From contig CAZDOK010000014.1 of the NCBI GenBank assembly GCA_964507025.1, positions 28,394 to 92,393 of the forward strand: a DNA stretch of 64,000 nt, in the 5' to 3' direction. This document shows, piece by piece, positions 49,612 to 59,168 of the stretch. Positions within the stretch are counted from its first letter, which is position 1. Each line of letters opens with the position of its first letter. The notes under the pieces were generated by a model, which was not told the origin of the DNA, did no database searches, and saw nothing but the letters and a program-made list of their open reading frames with translations. Made by a program: the position numbers and the translations under genes. Source of the stretch: Amarobacter sp964507025. GTDB lineage: Bacteria; Chloroflexota; Dehalococcoidia; Tepidiformales; Tepidiformaceae.

Positions 49612-52600
49612 ATGGGAACCGTCGCCACCATCCTGCGGATGGTCATTCGCCGCAGCCTCGCGAACCGCCGCCTGCTCTCGACTGTCGTCGTCGGGGTGGT
49701 GATGTCGGCTGCGCTGATGTCGAGCGTGGTGCTGTACTCGGACGCGATCCGTGACCTCGGGCTGCGGCATGCGCTGAAAACCTCGGACCCGCTCGAACGC
49801 AACATCAGGGTGATCATCTCGGGGCGGCCCGGTGTGCCGGACTACCAGATCCGGCGCGACACGGTGGAACGGGTGATGGATGCGCATGCAGGCGACATCC
49901 TGGGCGAGCGCATCCACTACGGGCGCTCTGCGACCTTCTACCTGGCAACGCCGGGCCAGCCGGTGCCGGCGGACGAGGGGCGGCCGCGCGCGCACTTCCA
50001 GTTCGCCGACGACTACGAGGAGCACACGCGGCTGGTGGCCGGACGGATGCCTGGAGCGCCCCGGTCGACCCCGAGGCCGGAGCTCGAGGTGCTCATCGGC
50101 AAGGAGGCGGCGGAGCAACTTGGGGTTGCGCTCGGCGATAGCTTCGACCTCCATCCCTTCTGGCGGGAGGATGTCGAGCCGGTCGCCGTCACGGTCGTCG
50201 GGTTCATCGAACCACTGGACCCGAAGGAGGTGTACTGGTTCGGCAAGACCGACCGGTTTGTCTCCGATACGACCTCGTGGCAGACGTACCCGTTCTGGGT
50301 GCCCGAGGAGACCGTGGTGGAGACCGTGGCGGGGTACCTCTCGGACATGGACAGCACGCTCGAGACGTACGGGTTCGTCGACATCGACAAGATCAACGCC
50401 CGGAACGCGCGGCAGGTGGAAGACCGGATGAAGTCGTTTGGCTTCGCGATGCGCGAGAGCGTGAACGGCGCCATCGCCGAGTCGAAGCTGGGCGAGATCG
50501 TCGCGAGTTACCGGACCAAGCTGTTCTTCACGCGGCTGCCGCTGTTCGCGTTGATGCTCCAGGTGGTAGGGATCGCGATCTACTACCTGGTGATGGTCTC
50601 GACGATGCTGGTCGAGCGCCAGTCAGGCGAGATTGCCCTCTTGAGGAGCCGGGGCGGGAGCCCTCGCCAGGTGGTCGCGATTTACGCGATCGAGGGGCTG
50701 CTCATCTGCGGGTTCGCGGCCATCGCCGGGCCGTTTCTCGCGGTCGCGGGGATCGGGGTGCTGGGGTACACGCCGCCGTTCGAAAGCCTGAGCGGGAATG
50801 CCCGGCTGGCGGTGCCGATGTCCCGCGCGGCGTTCGGGCTGGCCGCGCTCGGCGCGTTGCTGGCGTTCGCTGCCCTGCTGTTCCCGGCGTGGCGCGCCGC
50901 GCGCAACAGCACTATCGACTACAAGCACGCGCTGGCGCGCCCGCAAACGCAGCCGGTGTTTCTGCGCTACTACCTGGACCTGGTGCTGGTCGGCATCGGC
51001 GCTTTCCTGTTCTACCAGCTGCGCGAGAAGGGCTCGCTGGTGACCGAGCGGCTGTTCGGCGACCTTTCGGCCGACCCGCTGCTGTTGCTTTCGCCCACGC
51101 TGTTCATGCTCATGGTGGCGCTGGTCTTCCTGCGGCTGTTCCCGCTGGTCCTCCGCGGGGCCGCATGGGCGACACGTCGGTTCGACAGCGCGACGATGGC
51201 GCTTGGCCTTTCCCGGATGACTCGAGCGCCGATGCATTACAGCCGGCTCATCCTGCTGTTGTTGCTCGCCACGGCTGTGGGCATGTTCGCGGCGGGCTAC
51301 CGGGCGACCCTCGAGCGCGGCTACGACGACCGGGCGGCGTTCGAGGCAGGGGCCCAATCGCGCCTGGAAAGCGTGCGCAGCCCATCGAATATGCCCACCG
51401 ATGCGTTCGTCGATCTCGTGAAGGAGAAGACTGGCGCGGAAGTGGTTAGCCCTGTCATCCGGCAGCAGGGTTCCTACAGCATGAGCACCTTCCGGACCCA
51501 GACAGTCACCGTGCTGGGAGTGGTGCCAGGGGAGTTCGAGCAGGTGGCATTCTGGCGGGACGACTTCGCGGGTGCCTCGCTCGGGAGCCTGCTGGAACGC
51601 CTGCCACTGGGCGATGCCGAACGGCCGGCGGCCGTGGAGGTGCCGGGCGGCTCGCGGTACATCGGGCTCTGGGCGCAACTCTCGCTGACGCAGCAGCAGG
51701 GTCGCATCGGCATCCGGCTGCGCGAGGCCTCCGGCACGATGTGGGAGTACACGCTCGACTCGGCGCCCGGCTCGAGCCCGGAGGGCTGGCGGTTTTTCGT
51801 CGCGGACCTCTCGCGCCCGGCGCAGCTGCGCTTCAACCCGGCGATGGACTTTTCGCTCGACTCGCCCAAGGAGCTGGAGTCGGTGTTCGTCCGCACGGGA
51901 GGGACGACCCCCCAGGTCCCGGTGCGCGTGTCGGTGCTGGTCGACGACATCCAGGTGACGGCCGCCCGCGAGCTCGACGAGAACGTGTTCAGAAGCGGGT
52001 TCACCGATGGCGAGGTCATCGAGCCCTTCGACTCGATCGAGCGGTACGAGCTGCTGACCAACGCCTCGGTAGGGGACCCGGGCGCCATCTCGTTCGCCGA
52101 GGGGATTGGCCGGGACGAATCGACGGCGGTGCGGATCGCGTTCACCCGCGGTCGTGGGTCGGCGCCCCTGTTCGGGTTGCGGCTGCGGCGGGCGGCAGGA
52201 CCTCTGCCAGTCCTCGCGGCAGAGAGCTTCCTCTCGCTTGCCCAGAAGAACGTGGGCGACGAGATCACGCTGTACCTCAACCGGCAGTACGTGCAGGCGA
52301 AGGTGGTTGGTTCGTTCGAGTTCTTCCCCGGACATGACCCGGGGCGCGACGACGAGCTGCTGGTAGCCGACCTGGCGGCGTTCAGGGAGCTCGCGGCCAC
52401 GGTGCCCGCGTTGAGCGACGCGGCCTACGTGAACGAGGCCTGGATGTCGCCCGCTGCCCCGGGCGTGATGAGTCAGTCGGTGCTGCAGCCGCTCGGGATT
52501 GCCGCGGACGGGTACTACGACGAGCGCGACATTCGCGCCCGGCAGGGCTCGGACCCGCTGGTGGCGGCGAGCTGGGAGGGGATCCTCTTCCTTTGCTTCG

Positions 52601-52995
52601 CGGCCGTGCTGGTGCTGACAGGGCTCGGGTTTGCCGTGTACGCGACGCTGGCGGTGCAGGCGCGCTCGCTGGAGTTCGCCATCCTGCGGACGATGGGCTA
52701 TTCGAACAAACAGGTGCTGGGGCTGGTCAGCTTCGAGCAGCTGTTCGTGATTGTCGGCGGAGTGGTGGTGGGAACGTTCCTGGGGTTCCCGCTGGGGCGG
52801 CTGATGATCGGGTATCTCGGCGTCACGGAATCGGGCGATGACCCGGTGCCGCCGCTGGTCTCGCAGGTGAGCTGGCCCTCGGTGCTGACGGTCTATGGTT
52901 TGCTGGCGGTGGTGTTCCTCTGCACAATCCTGTCACTTGCCACCGTGTATTCCCGCCTTGCCGTCTCTCGCACCCTGCGGATCGGGGAGATCTGA
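49612..52995 (+). CDS. Giant FtsX-type ABC permease (1127 aa)
   Basis: A 1127-residue permease with the same two-unit plan: helix about 23-43, exterior domain to about 300, FtsX helices with LLRSRGGSPRQVVAIYAIEG, a second exterior domain (about 590-960) and a C-terminal FtsX unit (ILRTMGYSNKQVLGLVSFEQ). The ATG at 49612 is the first in the family-matching part; the open frame upstream is antisense shadow of the paralogue. It leads an operon with two ATPases, six bases and then no gap. Confidence 0.9.
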   Translation: MGTVATILRMVIRRSLANRRLLSTVVVGVVMSAALMSSVVLYSDAIRDLGLRHALKTSDPLERNIRVIISGRPGVPDYQIRRDTVERVMDAHAGDILGERIHYGRSATFYLATPGQPVPADEGRPRAHFQFADDYEEHTRLVAGRMPGAPRSTPRPELEVLIGKEAAEQLGVALGDSFDLHPFWREDVEPVAVTVVGFIEPLDPKEVYWFGKTDRFVSDTTSWQTYPFWVPEETVVETVAGYLSDMDSTLETYGFVDIDKINARNARQVEDRMKSFGFAMRESVNGAIAESKLGEIVASYRTKLFFTRLPLFALMLQVVGIAIYYLVMVSTMLVERQSGEIALLRSRGGSPRQVVAIYAIEGLLICGFAAIAGPFLAVAGIGVLGYTPPFESLSGNARLAVPMSRAAFGLAALGALLAFAALLFPAWRAARNSTIDYKHALARPQTQPVFLRYYLDLVLVGIGAFLFYQLREKGSLVTERLFGDLSADPLLLLSPTLFMLMVALVFLRLFPLVLRGAAWATRRFDSATMALGLSRMTRAPMHYSRLILLLLLATAVGMFAAGYRATLERGYDDRAAFEAGAQSRLESVRSPSNMPTDAFVDLVKEKTGAEVVSPVIRQQGSYSMSTFRTQTVTVLGVVPGEFEQVAFWRDDFAGASLGSLLERLPLGDAERPAAVEVPGGSRYIGLWAQLSLTQQQGRIGIRLREASGTMWEYTLDSAPGSSPEGWRFFVADLSRPAQLRFNPAMDFSLDSPKELESVFVRTGGTTPQVPVRVSVLVDDIQVTAARELDENVFRSGFTDGEVIEPFDSIERYELLTNASVGDPGAISFAEGIGRDESTAVRIAFTRGRGSAPLFGLRLRRAAGPLPVLAAESFLSLAQKNVGDEITLYLNRQYVQAKVVGSFEFFPGHDPGRDDELLVADLAAFRELAATVPALSDAAYVNEAWMSPAAPGVMSQSVLQPLGIAADGYYDERDIRARQGSDPLVAASWEGILFLCFAAVLVLTGLGFAVYATLAVQARSLEFAILRTMGYSNKQVLGLVSFEQLFVIVGGVVVGTFLGFPLGRLMIGYLGVTESGDDPVPPLVSQVSWPSVLTVYGLLAVVFLCTILSLATVYSRLAVSRTLRIGEI

Positions 52996-53001
52996 GCCTT
53001 C

Positions 53002-53898
53002 ATGACCGACGACGACCTGTACATCCGCTGCGAAGACCTCTTCAAGATCTACAAGACCTCGAACCTTGAGGTGGTCGCGCTGCGCGGGCTGGACCTGAAA
53101 GTGCGGCGAGGCGAGTTCATGGCGATCGTCGGGGCCTCGGGCTCCGGCAAGAGCACCCTCATGAACATCCTGGCGGGGCTCGATACGCCATCGGCCGGGC
53201 GCTGCTTCGTGGGCGGCGAGGATCTGTTGACGATGTCGACCGCCGATATGGTGCGCTACCGCCGGAAGAGCGTCGGGTTCATCTGGCAGCAGACGGGGCG
53301 GAACCTGGTGCCGTACCTGGACGCGGTGCAAAACGTGGAGGTGCCGATGGTGCTCGACGGAGTGCCCGCGGCGACGGCGCGGCAGCGGGCGACCGAGCTT
53401 CTCGAACTGGTGTTGCTCGGGCACCGGCTGCACCACAAGCCGGAGATGCTCTCGGGTGGTGAGCAGCAGCGCGTCTCGATTGCGGTGGCGCTGGCGAACA
53501 ACCCGCCGCTACTGTTGGCCGACGAGCCGACAGGCGAGCTCGACTCGGTTGGCGCCGACACGGTCTACGAAGTGTTCCGCAACCTGAACCGCGAGCTGGG
53601 GACGACGGTCATCATCGTGACGCACGACCCGGATATCGCCGCGCGCGTGGACCGCGTCGTGGCGATCAGGGACGGGCGCACGTCGACGGAGATCTTCCGG
53701 AAGGTGCGGTTCGAGGGCGCGAAGACGGAAGTGGTACACGAGGAATACGTGCTCGTCGATGCGGCGGGCCGGCTCCAGGTGCCGCGGGAGTTCCTCGATA
53801 ACCTGAACATCCACGATCGGGCGCGTGTGCTGCTTGGCGAGGGCCGCATCGAAGTGCTGCCTGAAGGCGGCAGCCGTGTGGTGGGGAAGGAACGCTGA
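53002..53898 (+). CDS. LolD-type ABC ATPase with AbrB-like C-terminal extension
   Basis: A 298-residue ATPase. Walker A GASGSGKST spans 44-52, the signature LSGGEQQR and Walker B LLLADEP are intact, and the switch His is in VTHDPD. After the ATPase core (about residue 228) come about 70 residues that include VDAAGRLQVPREFLDNL and ARVLLGEGRIEVLPEG. These look like a SpoVT/AbrB swapped-hairpin domain, an unusual addition to an ABC protein and inferred by pattern only. It overlaps the next ATPase gene by one base (TGATG). Confidence 0.88.
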   Translation: MTDDDLYIRCEDLFKIYKTSNLEVVALRGLDLKVRRGEFMAIVGASGSGKSTLMNILAGLDTPSAGRCFVGGEDLLTMSTADMVRYRRKSVGFIWQQTGRNLVPYLDAVQNVEVPMVLDGVPAATARQRATELLELVLLGHRLHHKPEMLSGGEQQRVSIAVALANNPPLLLADEPTGELDSVGADTVYEVFRNLNRELGTTVIIVTHDPDIAARVDRVVAIRDGRTSTEIFRKVRFEGAKTEVVHEEYVLVDAAGRLQVPREFLDNLNIHDRARVLLGEGRIEVLPEGGSRVVGKER

Positions 53899-54947
53899 TG
53901 AGCGGCGCTTCGGTTGAAGTCCGCAACGTGTCGCGGAAGTTCAAGGTGGGCGGCGAGGAGGTGTGGGCGATCCGCGACATCTCGCTCAAGGTCGAGCCGG
54001 GCGAGTTCCTCGCGCTCATCGGCCGGTCCGGGTCGGGAAAGACGACGCTGCTGAACGTGATGGCCGGGCTCGACCGGCCGACCGATGGCGAGGTGTACAT
54101 CGACGGCGAGCGGGTGGATACGATGAGCGAGGGCCAGCTCGACCGGCTGCGGCGCCACAAGCTCGGGTTCATCTTCCAGTCGTTCGGTCTGTTGCCGCTG
54201 CTTTCGGCGCGGGAAAACGTCGAACTCCCGCTGCGGATCGCCGGGGTAAGGCACGGCGAACGCCAGAAGATGGTGAAGAACGCGCTCGAGTTCGTTGGCC
54301 TTGGGCGCCGGGCCGACCACCGGCCCTACGAGCTTTCCGGTGGCGAACAGCAGCGGGTGGCGATCGCGCGGGCGCTGGCCTCGCAACCAACGCTCATCCT
54401 GGCGGACGAGCCGACGGGCGAGCTGGATTCCGCGACGGCAACGGCGGTGTTCGGCCTGCTGCGCGACCTGGCCCGGGCCGAGGGCATCACAATCATTACC
54501 TGCACGCACGACCGGCTGGTGATGGAGCTGGCGCAGCGGGTGGAGGAGCTGGCCGATGGCCACCTGGTGACGGGCCACCATGGCGAGGTGTGGGACCGGA
54601 TCCAGAGGCGCGAGCGGAGCCCGTTCGCGGCGGCGCTGCCGGCGGCGGAGGGGATCGAGGACCAGCCCGCGCTGTCGTCACTCATCGGGGCGGACCTGTC
54701 GGCGTTCAAGCCCGCGCCGTTGCGCGTGAAGCACCGGGAGGCGGGCGAGGAAGAGGCCGTGGAGCCGCTGCCCGATATCGACCTTTCGGAGTTCAGGCCC
54801 GCGCCGCAGCGGCTTGGCAAGGACCCGGCGAAGCGGTTTGACAGCGGTGAGCCACCCCCGGGGGAGGACAGGGTGGAAAAGGCCGAGCAGGCGAAGGAGG
54901 GCGAGCCGGAGGACGACGGCTCGCGGTGGGCGCGGCCGCGAGAGTGA
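53898..54947 (+). CDS. LolD-type ABC ATPase with acidic C-terminal tail
   Basis: A 349-residue ATPase. Walker A GRSGSGKTT spans 42-50, with LSGGEQQRV, LILADEPTG and a switch His in CTHDRL. After the core the tail (about 240-349) is acidic and Pro-rich and repeats DLSAFKPAPLR and DLSEFRPAPQR, two copies of one short segment. Those repeats may bind the first ATPase, the permeases or a regulator. Translation is coupled to the previous gene. Confidence 0.88.
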   Translation: MSGASVEVRNVSRKFKVGGEEVWAIRDISLKVEPGEFLALIGRSGSGKTTLLNVMAGLDRPTDGEVYIDGERVDTMSEGQLDRLRRHKLGFIFQSFGLLPLLSARENVELPLRIAGVRHGERQKMVKNALEFVGLGRRADHRPYELSGGEQQRVAIARALASQPTLILADEPTGELDSATATAVFGLLRDLARAEGITIITCTHDRLVMELAQRVEELADGHLVTGHHGEVWDRIQRRERSPFAAALPAAEGIEDQPALSSLIGADLSAFKPAPLRVKHREAGEEEAVEPLPDIDLSEFRPAPQRLGKDPAKRFDSGEPPPGEDRVEKAEQAKEGEPEDDGSRWARPRE

Positions 54948-54950
54948 CGG

Positions 54951-55775
54951 TCAGGCCCCGGCGGCCCGAAGCGCGCGGCTGAGCATCCGGAGGAGCTGAA
55001 CGCGCTCTTCGGGGACCCGTTCGGTGAGGCGGTGGGCGATGGCGATCACGCGCCATCGGTCCACGGTCGCATCATCGATAGTGGCGGCCGAGCGGTATCC
55101 GGAGCGATAGGCCCCGAGCATCAGTTTCCGGCCGATGCGAACGAGGATGCGGCCCCAGAGGCCAGTGTCGGGTGGGGGCGCGCCCGCCTCGAGCAGGACC
55201 TGGGAGCGCGCGAAGTCCGCGCTGGCATCGCCCCGTGTGGCGTTTGGAAAGTCGATGATCACCGGGCCATCGGCGGTGAGAATGATGTTTCCCGGATGGA
55301 AGTCGCCGTGACACAGGCGGTCGCCCTCCGGGAGCGCTTCGAAGACGGCGAGCACGCGGGCGCGTGCCCGTTCGGGTATCGCGGCCGAGGCCTGGAGGTC
55401 GTCGCGAATGGCGTCCTTAAGGTTGCGAAGTTGTGCCGGGGCGGGGGTGGCGGCGAGCGCGGCGTGAAGCCGGCCGGTGAGGCGTCCGAGCTCCCAGACG
55501 CGCCACGGCTGGCGTTCGGCGATGCCGAGCAGGTCATCGCCGGCGAGGCGTTCGAGGAGGAGTCCCGGCCGCCCGTCGTGCGTGACGAGCCCGCGCGGCG
55601 CCGGGACGCGAACGCCTGCGGCGCGGGCGGCGGAAAGGGCTGCCGATTCTGTCTCCATGGAGGCCGTGCCGTCAGCCCAGCGCGAAAGCTTGACGACGGT
55701 TGCCTCGTCCCAGGCGAAGACTTCGGCGGCGCGGCCGGCACCGAGACGTTCGAACGGAGGGCTGGAAGGGTCCAT
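54951..55775 (-). CDS. APH-family kinase-like protein
   Basis: A 274-residue protein of the aminoglycoside/choline phosphotransferase fold. The ATP lysine sits in AWDEATVVKLSR, the catalytic block is HGDFHPGNIIL, and the magnesium segment is IIDFPNATRGD, where DFP replaces the common DFE/DWE. It phosphorylates a small hydroxyl substrate; antibiotic resistance is not implied. It is convergent with the second ATPase gene. Confidence 0.85.
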   Translation of the reverse strand: MDPSSPPFERLGAGRAAEVFAWDEATVVKLSRWADGTASMETESAALSAARAAGVRVPAPRGLVTHDGRPGLLLERLAGDDLLGIAERQPWRVWELGRLTGRLHAALAATPAPAQLRNLKDAIRDDLQASAAIPERARARVLAVFEALPEGDRLCHGDFHPGNIILTADGPVIIDFPNATRGDASADFARSQVLLEAGAPPPDTGLWGRILVRIGRKLMLGAYRSGYRSAATIDDATVDRWRVIAIAHRLTERVPEERVQLLRMLSRALRAAGA

Positions 55776-55839
55776 GGCCGTGACCTTGTTGAATGCGGAT
55801 GCCGGGCCCGAAGGCGGTGGCCCGCGTACGATACACCGC

Positions 55840-56685
55840 ATGTCCGATGCCATCTTCATCCCCGAGGGCGACGCGTTCGTCCCGACCGACCTTGCCCGCA
55901 GCCCATGGGGGCCGCAGTTGCTCCATGGCGGGCCGCCGGCCGGTCTGCTGGCGCGCGCCATCGAACGGGCGGTGCGCGATGGGGACATGCACCCCGCGCG
56001 GATGACGATCGACCTCTTCCGGCCGGTGCCGAAGCAGCCTCTGCGGGTGGCGGTGGAGGCGGTGCGCGAGGGGAACCGGATCGCGGTGCTGCAGGCATCG
56101 CTGCTGGCGGACGGGATGGAGGTGGCCCGGGCGAGCGCGCTGATGCTCCGGCAATCGGAGGTGGAACTGCCGGCGAATGTCCTGCCTCCCGCGCGCTACG
56201 TGGAGGGGCCGGAGGGGCTGCCGATCACGGGCCTTTCCGGGGTGATGAACCGCGAGGGCGCTTCGCCGGCACTGAACCCGCTGCTCGGCGGCTTCCACAC
56301 CACGGTGGAGGTGAAGCGAGTGAGCGGCGTGCCGGGGAGCGGCCAGGCGACTGCGTGGATCCGGATCCCGGTGCCGTTCGTGCTCGGCGAGGAGATTTCG
56401 CCGCTGGTGCGTGTGGCCGCGACCTCGGATTTCGGCAACGCGCTGGGGCACATCCGGCCGTCGGAGCAGGTGGGGTTCATCAACGCGGACATTACGCTCT
56501 ACCTGCACCGGTTGCCGGAGGGCGAATGGGTGGGGCTGGAAACGAAGGGCGTGGCCCAGCCCCACGGGCTGGGGATGGTGGAGTCCGTGGTGCACGACGA
56601 GCACGGGGCGATTGGGCGGGTGGTGCAAGCGCTGATTGTGAACCGGCGCCACCTGCCGGGCGCTGGAAACGTATCAACCACATAA
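55840..56685 (+). CDS. Double-hotdog acyl-CoA thioesterase
   Basis: A 281-residue protein of two hotdog halves. The first contains LHGGPPAGLLARAIERAV and the strand MTIDLFRPVPKQPL; the second contains ATSDFGNALGHIRP and TLYLHRLPEGEWVGLETK. The layout fits the TesB-like/thioesterase-superfamily clade that cleaves acyl-CoA or its conjugates. It is divergent from the APH gene. Confidence 0.85.
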   Translation: MSDAIFIPEGDAFVPTDLARSPWGPQLLHGGPPAGLLARAIERAVRDGDMHPARMTIDLFRPVPKQPLRVAVEAVREGNRIAVLQASLLADGMEVARASALMLRQSEVELPANVLPPARYVEGPEGLPITGLSGVMNREGASPALNPLLGGFHTTVEVKRVSGVPGSGQATAWIRIPVPFVLGEEISPLVRVAATSDFGNALGHIRPSEQVGFINADITLYLHRLPEGEWVGLETKGVAQPHGLGMVESVVHDEHGAIGRVVQALIVNRRHLPGAGNVSTT

Positions 56686-56943
56686 CAGACCTTTGACCTC
56701 CAGCGACGCAACGTCGTGCGCTGCGTACAAGGAGCGTGTTGGAATGCGAGGAGGACGGACGATCCTGGCAGCGCTGGCGATCCCGGTGGGCGTCGCGGGC
56801 ATTGCCGAGAGATCTGGCGACCGGCTGGGGCAGCCGCTACCTCGCGACGGCATCCGGCAAAGACGGGACGGTCTTCGTGGAGTGCGTTCGGGCGGCGAAC
56901 CGGGTGATTGGCATGCCAGGGAACGTCTTGAGCCTGCCAAAGG

Positions 56944-58152
56944 TCAGCCCCCGGCTGGGGCTCCTCGGCCATGGCGTCGCGCGTAGAGGACGACCCCGAG
57001 GCCAGTGACTCCGGCGAGTACTGCCGCGGCCCGGAAGGCGGCGGGTGCATCCCACTGGCCCACCACGAACCCGCCAAGGGCGGGGCCGATGGCGAGCCCG
57101 AGCCCGCTGAGCGCGACGGAGAGCCCGATGAGCGTCCCCCGATGGCTCTCGGGGGCGAGGTCCATGACCGCCGCGTTCCAGGCCGGGACCGTGAGCACGT
57201 TTCCCGCGAACACGACCATCGCCGCGGGGATGGCGAGCCAGAGGCTCGTGGTGGCCGAGAGCACCAGCAGGCCCGTGACGGTGAGTGCCTGCCCCGCGAA
57301 GAGCGGCCTCCAGCGACGATAGCGGTCGGCGAGGTGGCCGGCGGGGACGTAGAGCGCGGCGCCCGCGATGACAGCGGGAATGAGGGCCACGGTGAGCCTG
57401 GCGAACGAGACCTGGAGCTGATGTTCGCCGTAGGGGCGGATGGCCGGGACGACCATGGCAAGGGCGATGCTCGCCCCGAGGATGATGGTGCTGAGCGCGG
57501 CAAGGCGGAGCGAGAGGATGCTTCGGACTGAGGGCCGCGCGGGGGTGTGGACGCGAGCGAAGAGGCGGTGACCCCGGTAGTTGGGGATGCCGCGGACGGC
57601 GGCGGCGAAAGCCGCGGAGACGGCGAGGAAGGCGACCGCGAACTGGGGCACATCGGCCGATTCGACCAGGAAGGCTCCCGCGAGCGCGCCGGCACCGAAT
57701 CCCAGCAGTTGCGCGAGATTCAGGAAGCCGATGACCTTGCCCCGGCGGTCCGGCTCGTAGAGGTCGGCGGCGATGGCGTAGGTGGCGGGCCAGAGGAAGG
57801 CGGTGGCGAAGCCCAGCCCGGCGGCGAGGGGAAGGAACAGGTGCTGGTTGCGGGCAACCGACATGAGCGCGATGGCCGGGAGCATGAGGGCAAAGCCAAG
57901 GAGGAGACCAAGGCGGCGCTCGATGCGGTCGGAGATAGCGCCGGTCGGAGTTTCGAAGAGGAAGCGGGCGCCGCCATAGGCGCCAAGGAGATAGCCGCCC
58001 CAGGCATCGCTGGCGCCGAGCTCGGAGGGCACCCATTGCTGGAAGGTCGCGAAGAGGAGGATGCCGAGGGCGACCTGCACCAGGAAGATGGCGAGCGCGA
58101 GCGGGTAGGGATAGCTGCCCATCGTTGGCGGGCGCGGCACATCGGTCGACAC
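56944..58152 (-). CDS. Major facilitator superfamily transporter
   Basis: A 402-residue MFS transporter with twelve hydrophobic helices and the loop motif SDRIERRLGLLLGFA between helices 2 and 3 (an A-type motif). It moves a small solute or drug by proton coupling; nothing nearby tells which. The ATG at 58152 matches the family start. Confidence 0.9.
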   Translation of the reverse strand: MSTDVPRPPTMGSYPYPLALAIFLVQVALGILLFATFQQWVPSELGASDAWGGYLLGAYGGARFLFETPTGAISDRIERRLGLLLGFALMLPAIALMSVARNQHLFLPLAAGLGFATAFLWPATYAIAADLYEPDRRGKVIGFLNLAQLLGFGAGALAGAFLVESADVPQFAVAFLAVSAAFAAAVRGIPNYRGHRLFARVHTPARPSVRSILSLRLAALSTIILGASIALAMVVPAIRPYGEHQLQVSFARLTVALIPAVIAGAALYVPAGHLADRYRRWRPLFAGQALTVTGLLVLSATTSLWLAIPAAMVVFAGNVLTVPAWNAAVMDLAPESHRGTLIGLSVALSGLGLAIGPALGGFVVGQWDAPAAFRAAAVLAGVTGLGVVLYARRHGRGAPAGG

Positions 58153-58295
58153 GGGTTCGACTGTACGGCCGGAGCGAGGAACGGACGATCGACGCAGCCA
58201 GCAAGGCCCGCTTACCTCGACTGGCGGAAATGCGTCACGGTTGTCGTATATCGCACGAACGCTGCTGCGGGCGTATCACCAATCGGAGTTCGAAC

Positions 58296-58556
58296 ATGAA
58301 GAAGATCGTCCTTGGCGCCATTACCGCTGGCGCGCTGTTCGCTGCCCTGCCGGGCACGGCCCTGGCTGGCAAGCCGGCTTCCACACCGGCCGATGGCCGG
58401 TGCGTGGCCACGGGCGTGAAGACGCTTGGCCCGGCCAATATCAAGGCGGCGGCGACGGGCCAGCTCCCGGTCTCGCTCAGCTTCGTCATCAAGGATCACG
58501 CGTTCAACAACGCGAACGCGACCGAGGGCCTGCTCGGCATCACGATCTGCGAATAG
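58296..58556 (+). CDS. Small secreted protein
   Basis: An 86-residue precursor with signal peptide cleaved after ALA at about 24 and a 62-residue mature chain with two cysteines, one near the start (RCVATG) and one at the end (TICE). GGAG lies seven bases before the ATG. A simple cross-linked exported protein; family unknown. Confidence 0.75.
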   Translation: MKKIVLGAITAGALFAALPGTALAGKPASTPADGRCVATGVKTLGPANIKAAATGQLPVSLSFVIKDHAFNNANATEGLLGITICE

Positions 58557-58570
58557 GGAGCCACGAACCG

Positions 58571-58592
58571 GGGGGGCTGAGCGGAGCCTCCC
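58571..58592 (+). terminator. Terminator hairpin after the small secreted gene
   Basis: GGGGGGCT pairs with AGCCTCCC around GAGCGG, with one G-T pair, 14 bases past the stop. Confidence 0.5.
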
Positions 58593-58667
58593 TGTTCCCG
58601 GGCACGACATGGGCAAGCTGCGCGTTCCGCGCTACAGTGCGGGCTACCTTTGACCGGAGGCTGATCG

Positions 58668-59150
58668 ATGGAGGCCCCACGACAGATCAACCCCACGAAG
58701 CTGGCCGACTACCTGGAGGTGCTCTCGAAGGCGGTCTTCGAGGCCGGGATGAACTGGAAGGTCATCGAGAACAAGTGGCCGGGCTTCCGGGAAGCGTTCC
58801 ACCAGTTCGACCCCGCGACCATCGCCGGCTACACGCCAGACGACATCGACCGGCTGATGGCCGACACGCGCATCGTGCGGAACATGCGGAAGGTCGAGGC
58901 GACGATCCATAACGCGCAGGCGATGCTGGAGATCGAGCGGGAGTTCGGGTCGTTCGCGAAGTACCTGGAGGCGAAGCGGCCGTTCGAATCGCAGCTGGCG
59001 GATATCCGGAAGCGGTTCAAACACGTGGGGAACTTCGCGGTGTACTACTTCCTCTACGTGGTGGGCGAACAGGTACCGCCGCACGAGGAGTACAGCGCGA
59101 AGCTGAAAGGCAACCCGGTCGAGGCGTCGCGGCAACGGTTGGGGCGGTAG
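58668..59150 (+). CDS. 3-methyladenine DNA glycosylase I-like (Tag family) protein
   Basis: A 160-residue helix-hairpin-helix glycosylase of the Tag type: FEAGMNWKVIENKWPGFREAF with the aromatic pocket residues, then FDPATIAGYTPDDIDRLM and HNAQAMLEIEREFGSF. It lacks the N-terminal zinc-binding cysteines of classic Tag and is shorter, so its base specificity or activity may differ. Confidence 0.8.
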   Translation: MEAPRQINPTKLADYLEVLSKAVFEAGMNWKVIENKWPGFREAFHQFDPATIAGYTPDDIDRLMADTRIVRNMRKVEATIHNAQAMLEIEREFGSFAKYLEAKRPFESQLADIRKRFKHVGNFAVYYFLYVVGEQVPPHEEYSAKLKGNPVEASRQRLGR

Positions 59151-59168
59151 GCGGGAGCCACCACGGCG

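Noticed and set aside
54951..55775. Antibiotic-resistance aminoglycoside kinase
   Set aside because: The fold is shared by many kinases of ordinary metabolites; no resistance-type substrate loop or resistance context is visible.
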